Assembly: GCA_019359445.1 (NCBI GenBank)
Contig: JAHHHJ010000027.1
Location: 1 to 64,000 of the forward strand
DNA from: Kastovskya adunca ATA6-11-RM4
Lineage (GTDB): Bacteria > Cyanobacteriota > Cyanobacteriia > Cyanobacteriales > Coleofasciculaceae
DNA: 64,000 bases
Direction: 5' to 3'
Shown piece after piece: positions 45,359 to 54,693 of this stretch (position 1 is its first letter; each line of letters starts with the position of its first letter). The notes below the pieces were generated by a model, which saw only the letters and a list, made by a program, of their open reading frames with translations, did no database searches and was not told the origin of the DNA. The translations under genes were made by a program, and so were the position numbers.

Positions 45359-46234
45359 TCAAAGCCCCAAATAACGCCGCAAAAAGCTTTCTAGCGATTC
45401 CATCTTGATGTTGTAAGTCATCTGCAAACGAGCAATCTCTTCGGCTGTACAGAAAAACTCATTCCCCAGCAACGTCCGCAGCGTACCGAGGCTGTTTTTG
45501 GCTTGAGGATTTAACAATCCCACCGTATTGCGTATCCCGTCAAACACAAATAACGGTGCATTGATCACAATCGGTTCTCGGTTAAAGATGCGTCCAAAAA
45601 TGCGCGGGATATCTTCACGTTTGAGAATATCCGGCCCTCCTACGGCAAAGATTTGGTTTCTTGCCCCTTCAAGGGAAACAGAATCAACTGCAATCTGGGC
45701 TAAGTCATCGGTACTGACAATTGATGTGCGGTTTTTGGGATCGCCATTGAGCAGGTAAAGTCCCGTCTGCCGGAATTGTTCTGCTAACGGTAATAAGTTT
45801 GATGCCAACCCCGATGGACGCAGAATCGTATAGTTCAATCCGCTAGCTTGCAGGTATTTTTCCACCGCCTGCTTTGCCTTGAAGGTGGGAGCATCTTCGT
45901 AACCGCGAGCTGCACCCAGCACAGAAATGAAAACGAAGTGCTGAACACCATTCTCCTTGGCTTGGTCAATCAATTCTATATTGGCTCGATAATCTAGCGC
46001 CTGGGCATCGCCGTCAGAACCATGGGCGCTGATGATGTACTGTACTCCTCGACAAGCTTTTTGAATATCTTTGTCTTGCCGCAAATCGCCGATAAAAATT
46101 TCGGCACCTCTGGTTTCTAAATCACCATAGCGAGAGGTGAGGCGAACAAACGTCCGCACAGGCATAGATTGTTCTCGAAGAATTCGCACAACGCGGCGTC
46201 CAATCGATCCGGTGGCTCCAGTAACTAAAAACAT
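45359..46234 (-). CDS. NmrA-like atypical SDR (NAD(P)-binding)
   Basis: 291 residues. The Rossmann motif is VTGATGSIGRRVVRIL at residues 4-19. It has no YxxxK catalytic pair in the usual place, matching atypical SDRs of the NmrA/Ycf39 group, which act as reductases, redox sensors or assembly factors in cyanobacteria. The C-terminal segment (TAEEIARLQMTYNIKMESLESFLRR) is helical. The substrate is unknown. It is divergent from the ABC exporter gene, with 209 bp between. Confidence 0.85.
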   Translation of the reverse strand: MFLVTGATGSIGRRVVRILREQSMPVRTFVRLTSRYGDLETRGAEIFIGDLRQDKDIQKACRGVQYIISAHGSDGDAQALDYRANIELIDQAKENGVQHFVFISVLGAARGYEDAPTFKAKQAVEKYLQASGLNYTILRPSGLASNLLPLAEQFRQTGLYLLNGDPKNRTSIVSTDDLAQIAVDSVSLEGARNQIFAVGGPDILKREDIPRIFGRIFNREPIVINAPLFVFDGIRNTVGLLNPQAKNSLGTLRTLLGNEFFCTAEEIARLQMTYNIKMESLESFLRRYLGL

Positions 46235-46443
46235 AATTTCAATGTGTTGATTGCTCTCTACTAGAAAGGATGGAATATCAGCAAACGGTTCAGTTCCGTT
46301 GCTCCACCCTTAATTTAAGGCGATCGCTTCTCTTTCGCCAGAACCCGATCAAAAAGCGATCGCGCATCTAGGGGTTAAATAGTATAGTTCGGGTGTAATT
46401 TCAGGGCAGTCTGACAAGTCAATATCTTCCCACGGTAACAACA

Positions 46444-48051
46444 ATGAACCTGATCACCTTTTTGTTGCGCTCCTCCTGGATTACAGTGGCGATCGCAATA
46501 GTCACCGGAGGACTCAGCGGTGCTGGCAGTGCGATGTTGATTGCCTCGATTAATGCTGCCATTAGCAATCCCAATCAAGCAACCAATCAACTACTAGCTA
46601 GCTTTGTTGGACTCGCGATTCTTACACTGATTTCCGGTATCGGTTCGCAAATTTTGCTGGCTCGGCTATCTCAGCAGGCGATTTACAAAATGCGGCTTCA
46701 ACTTAGCCACCGGATTCTTGCCTGCCCGCTACGAAGTTTGGAGGAATTGGGAGCAAATCGCCTCCTAGCAACGCTGACGGACGATATTCAAGCAATTTCT
46801 AATACGGTGCTGAATATCCCGTTTATATGTGTCAATGGAGCGCTAGTCATTGGCTGTTTGGGCTATCTGGCATGGCTGTCGTGGGGTGTGTTTTTGACAA
46901 CGCTGGTGGTGATTGGGATTGCGATCGTCATCATCCAACTGATGCTCAATCATGTTTATACACTGCTGCGATTGGCTCGCGATCAGCAAGACTTGCTGCT
47001 TAAGCACTTCCGCTCTATTACGGATGGGATTAAAGAGTTAAAGCTGCATACCTCTCGTCGTGCTGCCTTCCTGGATGAAGACTTTCAGGCGACCGCTGCT
47101 GCCTTTCGGGACTACGAAATTCGGGCAGAAAGCATTGCCGCCGTGACGCTAAATTTCAGTAGTCTGCTGTTTTTTGGCATTCTAGGAGTACTGGTATTTG
47201 GTCTGCCGCAATTTACTAGCGTTACAACTCCAGTTTTATCAGCCTATGCGTTGACCATCACCTATCTGGCAAGACCGATTGAAAGCATCATAGGGGTTCT
47301 GCCCGGTTTGAGTCGGGGCGGCGTGGCGCTCAAGAAGATTGAGGAGTTAGGACTGTCTCTCGCGACTCACGCTGAGTCATCGAATGCAACGGCTTTATCT
47401 CCACAGTCGTTCCAACATCAGATTGAGCTGATTGATGTCACCCACACTTATCATACGGAGCAGGAGGGACAGTTTACGCTTGGCCCTATTAATTTGTCAT
47501 TTCAGCCCGGCGAATTGGTTTTTATTGTAGGGGGGAACGGGAGTGGTAAGTCTACGCTAGCAAAGCTAATTGTGGGGCTGTATGCGCCGGATTCGGGAGA
47601 GATTGGTTGGGATGGTCGAAGATTGACAGAGCGCGATCGCGACTCCTATCGTCAGCTTTTTTCTGCTGTGTTTTCAGACTTTTACCTATTTGAACGACTC
47701 CTCGGCATCCAGCTCAAAAATTTGGATGACCAAGCACAACAGTATCTGCAACGACTTCAACTTGAGCACAAAGTCCGTGTTAATGAAGGAATGCTCTCAA
47801 CGATGGAGTTATCGCAAGGTCAACGCAAACGATTAGCGTTGCTCACCGCTTATTTAGAAGATCGCCCGATTTATCTATTTGATGAGTGGGCGTCCGATCA
47901 AGACCCCTTGTTTCGAGAAATCTTTTACAAGCAGATTTTGCTTGAGCTGAAACAGCGGGGCAAAACGGTGTTGGCGATTAGTCATGACGACCGCTACTTT
48001 CATCTTGCCGATCGGCTGATTAAGCTTGAGTATGGTCAACGTGTCGCTTGA
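46444..48051 (+). CDS. Cyclic-peptide-type ABC exporter (PvdE/SyrD/YojI family)
   Basis: 535 residues. An N-terminal membrane domain (six helices, about 1-300) is fused to an ATPase domain: Walker A GGNGSGKST near 362, signature ELSQGQRKRLALL and Walker B RPIYLFDEWASDQDP. The substitution of DEWASDQDP for the usual DExTSALD and the overall length are typical of the family that exports siderophore and microcin-like peptides (PvdE, SyrD, YojI). It functions as a dimer in the inner membrane. No peptide-synthesis gene adjoins it; the only peptide locus in the window is 10 kb away. Confidence 0.88.
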   Translation: MNLITFLLRSSWITVAIAIVTGGLSGAGSAMLIASINAAISNPNQATNQLLASFVGLAILTLISGIGSQILLARLSQQAIYKMRLQLSHRILACPLRSLEELGANRLLATLTDDIQAISNTVLNIPFICVNGALVIGCLGYLAWLSWGVFLTTLVVIGIAIVIIQLMLNHVYTLLRLARDQQDLLLKHFRSITDGIKELKLHTSRRAAFLDEDFQATAAAFRDYEIRAESIAAVTLNFSSLLFFGILGVLVFGLPQFTSVTTPVLSAYALTITYLARPIESIIGVLPGLSRGGVALKKIEELGLSLATHAESSNATALSPQSFQHQIELIDVTHTYHTEQEGQFTLGPINLSFQPGELVFIVGGNGSGKSTLAKLIVGLYAPDSGEIGWDGRRLTERDRDSYRQLFSAVFSDFYLFERLLGIQLKNLDDQAQQYLQRLQLEHKVRVNEGMLSTMELSQGQRKRLALLTAYLEDRPIYLFDEWASDQDPLFREIFYKQILLELKQRGKTVLAISHDDRYFHLADRLIKLEYGQRVA

Positions 48052-48172
48052 TGTACTACGCAGAAAAGAACGTCTCATAGGGGAAGCGATCGCCTGTAGC
48101 TCCGTGTCCGAGGCGATCGCACTTACAACAGGCTAGACTAAACTTGACCAGTTTTGACTAGAGGATATTACC

Positions 48173-48454
48173 TTGCAAATTACCATTGACTTACCAGACG
48201 AAATTGCGAGCACAATCAAGGCAAAGTGGGATAACTTCCCTCGAAAAGTATTGGAGTCTTTAGCAATAGAAGCTTACAGACAGGGAGTAATCACTTCTGC
48301 TGAGGTGGGGAGAATGCTAAACATATCTTCTCGCTACGAGGTCGATAGTTTTCTCAAGCAAGCACAAGCCTATTTGCACTATAACGAAGCTGATTTTGAG
48401 CAGGATTTGCTAACAATGCAAAAAATAGAGGCTCAAAGAAAAGCAGAAATGTAA
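48173..48454 (+). CDS. UPF0175-family antitoxin
   Basis: 93 residues starting at TTG, nine bases after GAGG. A helical protein with LAIEAYRQGVITSAEVGRML, the conserved centre of the UPF0175 family. Its members pair with PIN-like toxins and bind DNA or neutralise the toxin. Its stop codon TAA overlaps the toxin's ATG by one base (TAATG), the usual translational coupling of such pairs. Confidence 0.85.
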   Translation: MQITIDLPDEIASTIKAKWDNFPRKVLESLAIEAYRQGVITSAEVGRMLNISSRYEVDSFLKQAQAYLHYNEADFEQDLLTMQKIEAQRKAEM

Positions 48455-48939
48455 TGGCAATTGTCTCAGATACTTCACCTCTATGCTATCTGGTGCTAAT
48501 TGATTTGATTGATTTGTTACCAGAGCTATATGGCAAGGTGATTATTCCTCAGGCTGTACTCAATGAATTATCTGTACCTCAATCACCTGAACGGGTTCAA
48601 TCTTGGATAGGTAAAGAATTTCCTGATTGGCTTGAAGTTCAACCAATAGAAGATTTACCGGACGTAGAGCTAGGTCAACTGGATTTAGGAGAGCAAGAAG
48701 CAATCATTCTAGCTGAGCACATTAGAGCGGATTTTATTGTCTTAGATGATAGGCAAGCAAGACAGATAGCTTTGCAGCGTGGTTTAAACATTATTGGCTT
48801 ACTTGGTATTTTGGGTGTTGCCACACAGCGAAATTTGATTAATTTCTCTGTTGCTATTGAGCGTTTACAACAGACTACTTTTCGCGCTTCACCTGTTCTA
48901 ATTAAATCTTTGCTAGAGCGATATCAGGCTACTGAGTAG
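48454..48939 (+). CDS. DUF3368 PIN-like toxin
   Basis: 161 residues with the PIN-like fold. The acidic residues appear as SDTSPL (Asp6), VLNELS (Glu), GEQEAIILAEH (Glu) and VLDDRQARQIA (Asp pair), the metal-binding set of DUF3368 RNases. It is translationally coupled to the preceding UPF0175 antitoxin. A decayed relative lies at 29080..29502. The target RNA is unknown. Confidence 0.87.
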   Translation: MAIVSDTSPLCYLVLIDLIDLLPELYGKVIIPQAVLNELSVPQSPERVQSWIGKEFPDWLEVQPIEDLPDVELGQLDLGEQEAIILAEHIRADFIVLDDRQARQIALQRGLNIIGLLGILGVATQRNLINFSVAIERLQQTTFRASPVLIKSLLERYQATE

Positions 48940-49032
48940 AAAACCAAGTCGGGATGAGCCTTAGCCAAAAACATTGCTAACAGTAGAGTTAATGTCACTT
49001 TTCCAGAACCCGCCCGACTCGATTGAGTTCAC

Positions 49033-49824
49033 TTAAATCCACTCGACAATCACCGGGGTGTGATCGCTGGGTTTGGGTAGCTTCCTAGGGGCAATATCAA
49101 TTCTGCAACTGGAGGCTTGCTCGTAAAGTTTGGGGGTGAGGTAGTGATGGTCAATTCGCCAACCCATGTTGCGGCTAAAGGCATTGGTGCGGTAGTCCCA
49201 CCAGCTATAGTGTCCAGTTTCGGTGGTGAATTTGCGGAAGGCGTCAGCTAACCCGATCTCTAAGACGGATTGTAGGGCTTGGCGTTCAACGGGAGACGCC
49301 ATGATGTGCTTCTCTTTACCTTTGGGATTATGAATATCCCGGTCTTCTAAAGCAATGTTGAAGTCTCCGCAAATGCACAACTCGTAGGGCTGCTTATCTA
49401 GTAAGGTTTGCAAGTATTCCCGCAAGACTTTGAGCCAGAGGAGTTTGTAGTCATATTTTTCGCTACCAACTGCCGAGCCATTGGGAACGTAGAGGTTAAC
49501 GATGCGAACATCTCCGACGATGCCAGTAATTACCCGTTTTTGTTCGTCTAACTCGCCAACAGTCTCGGCATCAAGGAGGGGGGAAAAGCCTGTACTGACT
49601 TGTTCCAGGGGAGTGCGGCTGAAGATGGCGACACCGTTGTAGGATTTTTGCCCAGATATATAGAGGTGATAGCCTAATTCTTCAAAAGGCGATCGCGGAA
49701 ACTGGACCTCCATCACTTTCGTTTCTTGCAAGCACAAAACGTCCACAGGATTATTTTGCAACCACTCCACCACTTGATCCTGGCGAGTCCGAATTGAATT
49801 GACATTCCACGTAGCGACTTTCAT
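49033..49824 (-). CDS. xth: Exodeoxyribonuclease III
   Basis: 263 residues of the exonuclease III/APE1 family, acting on abasic sites and 3' ends in base-excision repair. Visible motifs are TWNVNSIR, CLQETK (catalytic Glu), NLYVPNGS, CGDFNIALEDRDIHNP (Asp/Asn) and the terminal SDHTPVIVE (catalytic His). The start at MKVATWNVNSIR (ATG 49824) matches the family. Its operon partners, if any, are unclear. Confidence 0.95.
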   Translation of the reverse strand: MKVATWNVNSIRTRQDQVVEWLQNNPVDVLCLQETKVMEVQFPRSPFEELGYHLYISGQKSYNGVAIFSRTPLEQVSTGFSPLLDAETVGELDEQKRVITGIVGDVRIVNLYVPNGSAVGSEKYDYKLLWLKVLREYLQTLLDKQPYELCICGDFNIALEDRDIHNPKGKEKHIMASPVERQALQSVLEIGLADAFRKFTTETGHYSWWDYRTNAFSRNMGWRIDHHYLTPKLYEQASSCRIDIAPRKLPKPSDHTPVIVEWI

Positions 49825-49885
49825 CTTCAAGGGTAAGTAGGCAACAGAAAGTATTCTAGCCCCTAGCCTCTACCCTATCGGCTGG

Positions 49886-51532
49886 TTACATCTTGCAACT
49901 CAAATCTCCAGCTTTTCGTGTAAAGCGGAGATTTTCACCGTAATCTACCGGACAGTCAATCACAGCCGGGACATCTTGTGCCAGGGCGGTTTTGAGCGTG
50001 GGAATCAAGTCTGCTGCCGATTCGATGCGATAGCCTTTCAACCCCATGCTTTCGGCAAGTTTCACAAAATCTGGATTGCTGAAATGGACAAAGGCGGACT
50101 CTCCAAACTGATTTTGTTGCTTCCACTCAATCAATCCATAGCCGCCATCATTGAAAATCAAAGTCACAAACGGCGTACCGACGCGCAATGCTGTTTCTAA
50201 TTCCTGACAGTTCATCATAAAGCCGCCATCTCCCGTCACGGCTACCACCTTGCGATGGGGATGAACCAGCTTGGCAGCGATCGCTCCTGGTAGAGCAATT
50301 CCCATTGCCGCAAATCCATTAGAAATAATACAGGTACGGGGGCGATCGCCATGATAGTGTCGTGCCATCCACATTTTGTGCGCCCCAACATCACAGATAG
50401 CAATATCCTCCGGTTCCAGCACTTGCCGCAAATCGTAGATTAATTTTTGGGGCTTAATGGGAAAACCGTCATCGTTGGCGTATTCTTCATAATCTGCTCG
50501 GATATCTGACCGTAAGTCCTCAATATCAGAGACAGTCTTTCCTTCACGGTTGGCTCGCTGCAAGATTTCCGTCAGGGAATCAGAAATATCGCCCACGACT
50601 TCCACCGTCGGAATATAGCTGCTGTCAATCTCTGCGGGAGTCGCCCCAATGTGAATAATCGGAACTTCCCCAGTAGGATTCCATTTCTTCGGAGAATACT
50701 CAATTAAGTCGTACCCGATCGCAATCACTAAGTCAGCCCGATCAAAGGCGCAACTCACATAATCTCGCTGCTGGAGTCCCACCGTCCACAGAGCTAAAGG
50801 ATGGGTATAAGGCATCACCCCTTTACCCATGAAGGTATTTGCCACAGGAATACTCAAGCGGGAAGCAAACTCTGTGAGCGCTTCACTAGCATCGGCACGA
50901 ATTGCCCCGTTTCCGACTAAAATCAACGGATATTTGGCGGCAGAAATCGCTTTAGCGGCGTTATTGAGAGTCCGCAAAGATGAATAGGTTTTTTCTTGAC
51001 TGTCCCTATTTAAGGGTTTGCCAGTCACAGACATCGCTGCAATATTTTCTGGCAAATCAATATGCACTGCCCCTGGTTTTTCACTTTGGGCAATTTTGAA
51101 TGCCTTACGGACAATTTCTGGGGTATTACTAGGACGAACGATTTGAGTACTCCATTTCGTCACCGGATCAAACATTGCCACCAAGTCCAGATATTGATGG
51201 GATTCAATGTGCATCCGGTCTGTTCCTACCTGACCTGTAATTGCCACCAAGGGTGCGCCATCAAGATTGGCATCGGCAACGCCAGTCATCAAGTTAGTTG
51301 CCCCTGGCCCTAAAGTAGATAAGCACACTCCCGCTTTCCCAGTCAGTCGTCCGTATACATCTGCCATGAACGCTGCTCCTTGTTCATGGCGGGTAGTAAT
51401 AAATTGAATTGAAGAATTCTTAAGGGCTTGGAGTACGTGCAAGTTTTCTTCGCCTGGTAGCCCAAATATATATTCAACGCCTTCATTTTCTAGACAACGT
51501 ACTAGTAGCTCGGCGGTATTCATTGCGTCCAT
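49886..51532 (-). CDS. 2-oxoglutarate decarboxylase (ThDP, ALS-like)
   Basis: 548 residues. It carries a ThDP-enzyme signature: the catalytic Glu in TRHEQGAAFMADVYGR, and GDGGFMMNCQELETALR for Mg-ThDP binding. Automatic annotation would call it acetolactate synthase. Its length, sequence (GPGATNLMTGVADANLDGAPLV) and immediate pairing with succinate-semialdehyde dehydrogenase match the enzyme shown in Synechococcus PCC 7002 to decarboxylate 2-oxoglutarate to succinic semialdehyde, which completes the cyanobacterial TCA cycle. The acetolactate synthase alternative cannot be excluded. It lies 70 bp after the dehydrogenase gene on the same strand, so the two probably form one operon. Confidence 0.85.
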   Translation of the reverse strand: MDAMNTAELLVRCLENEGVEYIFGLPGEENLHVLQALKNSSIQFITTRHEQGAAFMADVYGRLTGKAGVCLSTLGPGATNLMTGVADANLDGAPLVAITGQVGTDRMHIESHQYLDLVAMFDPVTKWSTQIVRPSNTPEIVRKAFKIAQSEKPGAVHIDLPENIAAMSVTGKPLNRDSQEKTYSSLRTLNNAAKAISAAKYPLILVGNGAIRADASEALTEFASRLSIPVANTFMGKGVMPYTHPLALWTVGLQQRDYVSCAFDRADLVIAIGYDLIEYSPKKWNPTGEVPIIHIGATPAEIDSSYIPTVEVVGDISDSLTEILQRANREGKTVSDIEDLRSDIRADYEEYANDDGFPIKPQKLIYDLRQVLEPEDIAICDVGAHKMWMARHYHGDRPRTCIISNGFAAMGIALPGAIAAKLVHPHRKVVAVTGDGGFMMNCQELETALRVGTPFVTLIFNDGGYGLIEWKQQNQFGESAFVHFSNPDFVKLAESMGLKGYRIESAADLIPTLKTALAQDVPAVIDCPVDYGENLRFTRKAGDLSCKM

Positions 51533-51602
51533 TCTTAGCTTCCCCTATAAAATCGCTTTTGGAGCAAAGCAACAGAGCGGTTTGCCCTGAAGTGTTGGTG
51601 TG

Positions 51603-52970
51603 TTACTTAACCCAGACAGTTTTGATATTGACGAATTCGTGAATACCTTGGCTGCCCAACTCGCGCCCGTAACCAGAACGCTTGATGCCGCCAAAGGGAA
51701 GACGGGGATCGGATTTAACTAAGCCATTGATAAAGACTGCACCCGCTTCCAATTCCTCAATTAAGCGATCGCGTTCTGCTTCATCCCCTGTCCAAGCACT
51801 GGCTCCTAAGCCAAACGGTGTCGCATTTGCTAACTTTATTGCAGCGTCAATATCTGGCACCCGGAAGAGTAACGCCACAGGGCCAAAAAATTCTTCCTCA
51901 TCGGCAGGGGTTCCTGGGGGGAAGTCTTTCAAAATTGTCGGAGGATAGAAGTTTCCCGATCGGTCTGATAAGGGTTTGCCTCCCGTGAGAACTTTCGCTC
52001 CTTTTTCCAGACAGGCTTGTACCTGCTCGTCTAAATCTGCCAAAATCCCCGGCGTTGCCAAGGGGCCAACATCCGTATTTTCATCCATGGGATCGCCGAT
52101 TTTCAGCGCCTGGAATTTCTGCACTAACTGTTCTTCAAAACGATCCGCCACACTTTGGGCGACAATAAAGCGTTTGGCAGCGATGCAGGATTGACCGTTG
52201 TTGAGCATCCGCGCGGTCACGGCAGTATTGACGGCAGCCTCTAAATCGGCACTTTCTAAAACAATAAAGGGATCGCTCCCGCCTAGTTCTAAAACGGTTT
52301 TCTTAATTTGCTTCCCGGCGGCTGCCGAAAGGCTAGCCCCTGCCAGTTCGCTACCTGTGAGAGTGGCGGCTTTGACGCGGGAATCGTTAATAACTGCTTC
52401 TACCTGCTCGGAACCAATCAGTAGGCTTTGGAACGCACCTGGGGGAAAACCAGCTTCGTTAAAGATGCTTTCAATTGCCACGGCGCATTGGGGCACGTTG
52501 GAGGAGTGCTTGAGTAAGCCCACGTTCCCTGCCATTAAGGCGGGGGCTGCAAACCGGAACACTTGCCAGAAGGGGAAGTTCCAGGGCATGACGGCAAGAA
52601 CAGGGCCCAGGGGCTGATAGCGCACAAAGCTGCGGCTTGCATCGGTGGAGGCGGGAGCATCTGCCAGAAAGGATTCGGCTTTGTCGGCGTAGTAGCGACA
52701 CCCTACTGCACATTTTTCTGCTTCTGCGATCGCGCTTTTGAGGGTTTTCCCCATTTCTATAGTCATAATCTCGCCAAATTTAGCGCGATCGCGTTCTAAA
52801 ATCTCGGCGGCTTTATTGAGCCACTCAGCCCGTTGGGCAAATGTCGTTTTTCTATATTCCTCAAAGGTCTTGTGCGCCAGCTCTAGTTTTTCTTCTATCT
52901 GTTCGCTGGTTAGCGGCTCGAAAGTTTTTAGGGTTTTACCTGTTGCCGGGTTAGTTGTAGCGATACCCAT
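51603..52970 (-). CDS. gabD: Succinate-semialdehyde dehydrogenase
   Basis: 455 residues of the aldehyde dehydrogenase superfamily, oxidising succinic semialdehyde to succinate with NAD(P). Catalytic Glu in LELGGSDPF, catalytic Cys in NNGQSCIAAKR, the N-terminal MPWNFPFWQ segment and the C-terminal LPFGGIKRSGYGRE fit. I place the start at ATG 52970 (MGIATTNPATGK), with GGGAG eight bases upstream; the longer frame to 53045 adds an unconserved tail. It is first in a probable two-gene operon with the decarboxylase. Confidence 0.92.
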   Translation of the reverse strand: MGIATTNPATGKTLKTFEPLTSEQIEEKLELAHKTFEEYRKTTFAQRAEWLNKAAEILERDRAKFGEIMTIEMGKTLKSAIAEAEKCAVGCRYYADKAESFLADAPASTDASRSFVRYQPLGPVLAVMPWNFPFWQVFRFAAPALMAGNVGLLKHSSNVPQCAVAIESIFNEAGFPPGAFQSLLIGSEQVEAVINDSRVKAATLTGSELAGASLSAAAGKQIKKTVLELGGSDPFIVLESADLEAAVNTAVTARMLNNGQSCIAAKRFIVAQSVADRFEEQLVQKFQALKIGDPMDENTDVGPLATPGILADLDEQVQACLEKGAKVLTGGKPLSDRSGNFYPPTILKDFPPGTPADEEEFFGPVALLFRVPDIDAAIKLANATPFGLGASAWTGDEAERDRLIEELEAGAVFINGLVKSDPRLPFGGIKRSGYGRELGSQGIHEFVNIKTVWVK

Positions 52971-53295
52971 TTTTTCGCTCTCCCTTCCCAAGTGATTGGG
53001 ATAGCCTTTCCCCCCCCAGTCTACTGCGAAGCCAAATTTCCCCACCTGATATGTTGCAGAAGAAATACGTTCTCTGTTGAATTGCGATCGCCAACTGGTA
53101 AGACATTGCCAACTTTCTTAAATTTTTCTAAATTCAGTTAGTTAAACTCTCAGATTTTCTTTATAAATATTTTAGATTCCTGAACCTGCGTTAAAATAAA
53201 ACTGTTGCTAATTTTGTCTCCTAGCTTGGATAGCCTTTTCCTTGAAAAAAGCAAAGGCTTGACAACCTGAGGTCAGACAAGAACTAGCACATAGC
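52971..53295. other. Divergent intergenic region
   Basis: This holds the promoters of the dehydrogenase operon (minus strand) and of the first response regulator (plus strand). AT-rich between 53110 and 53220. I see no gene; the leader element starts at 53296. Confidence 0.5.
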
Positions 53296-53337
53296 AAGCG
53301 CCTAGTCGCCGCTTAGGGGAGTGCCCTGTCCACTCTT
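53296..53337 (+). promoter_or_regulatory. Two-hairpin leader element, copy 1
   Basis: AAGCG pairs with CGCTT and GAGTG (53319-53323) with CACTC (53331-53335), making two small adjacent hairpins. A near copy sits at 54606..54646 before the paralogous regulator gene. The end of the element is 47 nt from the start codon in this copy. Confidence 0.65.
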
Positions 53338-53383
53338 CTTGTGAGGATAATTTGTAAAATCCACGACTTCCTCTAAAGAGAGC

Positions 53384-53842
53384 ATGGGTTACTTAGAAGA
53401 TTCTTTTTACGACCTTCGACAGTCTATTGTTGGCAGTGGGATTCAACTCTCCCAGAGTAGTCGGCCACTTGTTTTGGCAGTCGATGATGATGAAGATAAC
53501 TTGTTGTTGATGGCTTATGCTTTAGAGCAACCAAACTGTACACTGCTTGCAGCTAAAGATGGTAAAAGCGCTCTTTCCCTGGCACAAACCTATCAACCTA
53601 ACTTGATATTGCTCGATATTCTTTTGCCGGATTTGAGCGGGATCGAAGTCGTTTCTCAATTGCGACAAGACCCCAGAACTGCAAAAATTCCAGTGATTGC
53701 AGTGACGGCATTCGCAAAACCAGAAGACCGAGAGCGTCTGATCGTTGCGGGCTGTAATGACTATATCTGTAAGCCTTATCTCTTGGAAGATCTAGAAGCC
53801 TTAATCCAGCCTTATCTGAGTTCAGCATTGATTATCTCTTGA
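53384..53842 (+). CDS. Single-domain response regulator (CheY-like)
   Basis: 152 residues. A short N-terminal extension (1-30) leads to one receiver domain: acidic pair in AVDDDEDN, phospho-acceptor Asp in LILLDILLPDLSG (about residue 86), Thr/Ala in IAVTAFA and Lys in ICKPYLL. There is no output domain. It probably delivers phosphate to a partner. The paralog at 54694 is about 60% similar by eye. Its 3' end overlaps the convergent DUF2294 gene by 11 bp. No cognate kinase is adjacent. Confidence 0.9.
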   Translation: MGYLEDSFYDLRQSIVGSGIQLSQSSRPLVLAVDDDEDNLLLMAYALEQPNCTLLAAKDGKSALSLAQTYQPNLILLDILLPDLSGIEVVSQLRQDPRTAKIPVIAVTAFAKPEDRERLIVAGCNDYICKPYLLEDLEALIQPYLSSALIIS

Positions 53843-54233
53843 CTTTTGAAATAGTCTCAGGATTGCTAACCTCTGGGGTTCCTCCCAAAATTACGATCAT
53901 GCCGGAGCGACCCGTTATCAACGCCGCATTAATTAACAAGTCCAGAACTGGCACCCCTAGTACTGTTTCTATCAATGCCTTAAGTTGTGGCTCTATCGCT
54001 TTTTCCAAATCCGACCGCACTTGTTCCGCTAATGCCACTTGACCATTGCTTGCTAGAAGTTGCTCTGGTGCCGTAATTGCGCCCTCAAGAACTACTGCTA
54101 GCTTCTCATCAAAAAGCTGACAGGTGACCTTACTCGGTTGATGCCCCAACTGGTCACGGTAAAGCGATTGGAGACGCTGTGAGAGAAGGCGTTCTAACTG
54201 ACCACGCGTCAACTTTCTTTTTTGCTGCTCCAT
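53832..54233 (-). CDS. DUF2294 protein
   Basis: 133 residues, one domain. TRGQLERLLSQRLQSLYRDQLGHQPSKVTC matches the opening of DUF2294 proteins, which include small bacterial proteins of unknown role. The end (NAALITGRSGMIVILGG) is hydrophobic. It lies between two paralogous response regulators in the opposite orientation and overlaps the first by 11 bp, so transcription of the two may interfere. Confidence 0.8.
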   Translation of the reverse strand: MEQQKRKLTRGQLERLLSQRLQSLYRDQLGHQPSKVTCQLFDEKLAVVLEGAITAPEQLLASNGQVALAEQVRSDLEKAIEPQLKALIETVLGVPVLDLLINAALITGRSGMIVILGGTPEVSNPETISKVKR

Positions 54234-54605
54234 AGTTGGGAAAGTATATAAATAAAAGTATCTTAAGGTATATTTGAATAAATATTTAGTAATTTATTAA
54301 TCTCTACTGCTGCCACAGGTTAAGGAAGGTCAAGGGTTATAAGAATTTTTGTTAAGTCATTGTAAGGGATAAATCAGGAGGGATAGGTCTAAATAAACTC
54401 CCCGTAGGCTTTTTTTCACTATTTACTCGCTATGTAACTCAAAAAAGCCTCAATTTGGCAATATTTCACCACTTATGTCTAAATATCTGGTCTTTTTGGC
54501 TATTTATGATTATGATAAAGTCCAACCCTATACAGATGTTCTTCATCAAAATCTCATAAAGATCATCTGTTGATCAACTTGATCCTACGTGAGCCAGTCT
54601 GTGTC
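54234..54605. other. Intergenic between DUF2294 and second regulator
   Basis: 372 bp, AT-rich, containing both divergent promoters. I see no gene and no strong hairpin before the leader element at 54606. Confidence 0.5.
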
Positions 54606-54646
54606 AAGCGCCTGCTAGCCGCTTGGGGAGTGCTCTGTCCACTCTG
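54606..54646 (+). promoter_or_regulatory. Two-hairpin leader element, copy 2
   Basis: AAGCG and CGCTT, then GAGTG and CACTC (54640-54644), with the same order and spacing as copy 1. The loops differ slightly, while GAGTG-C-CTGTCCACTC is almost unchanged. The end of the element lies 47 nt before the GTG start at 54694, the same distance as in copy 1. Confidence 0.65.
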
Positions 54647-54693
54647 TTATGGAAGATTGCCTCAGGAACTAAATAATTTCCTTGGAGCTAATA

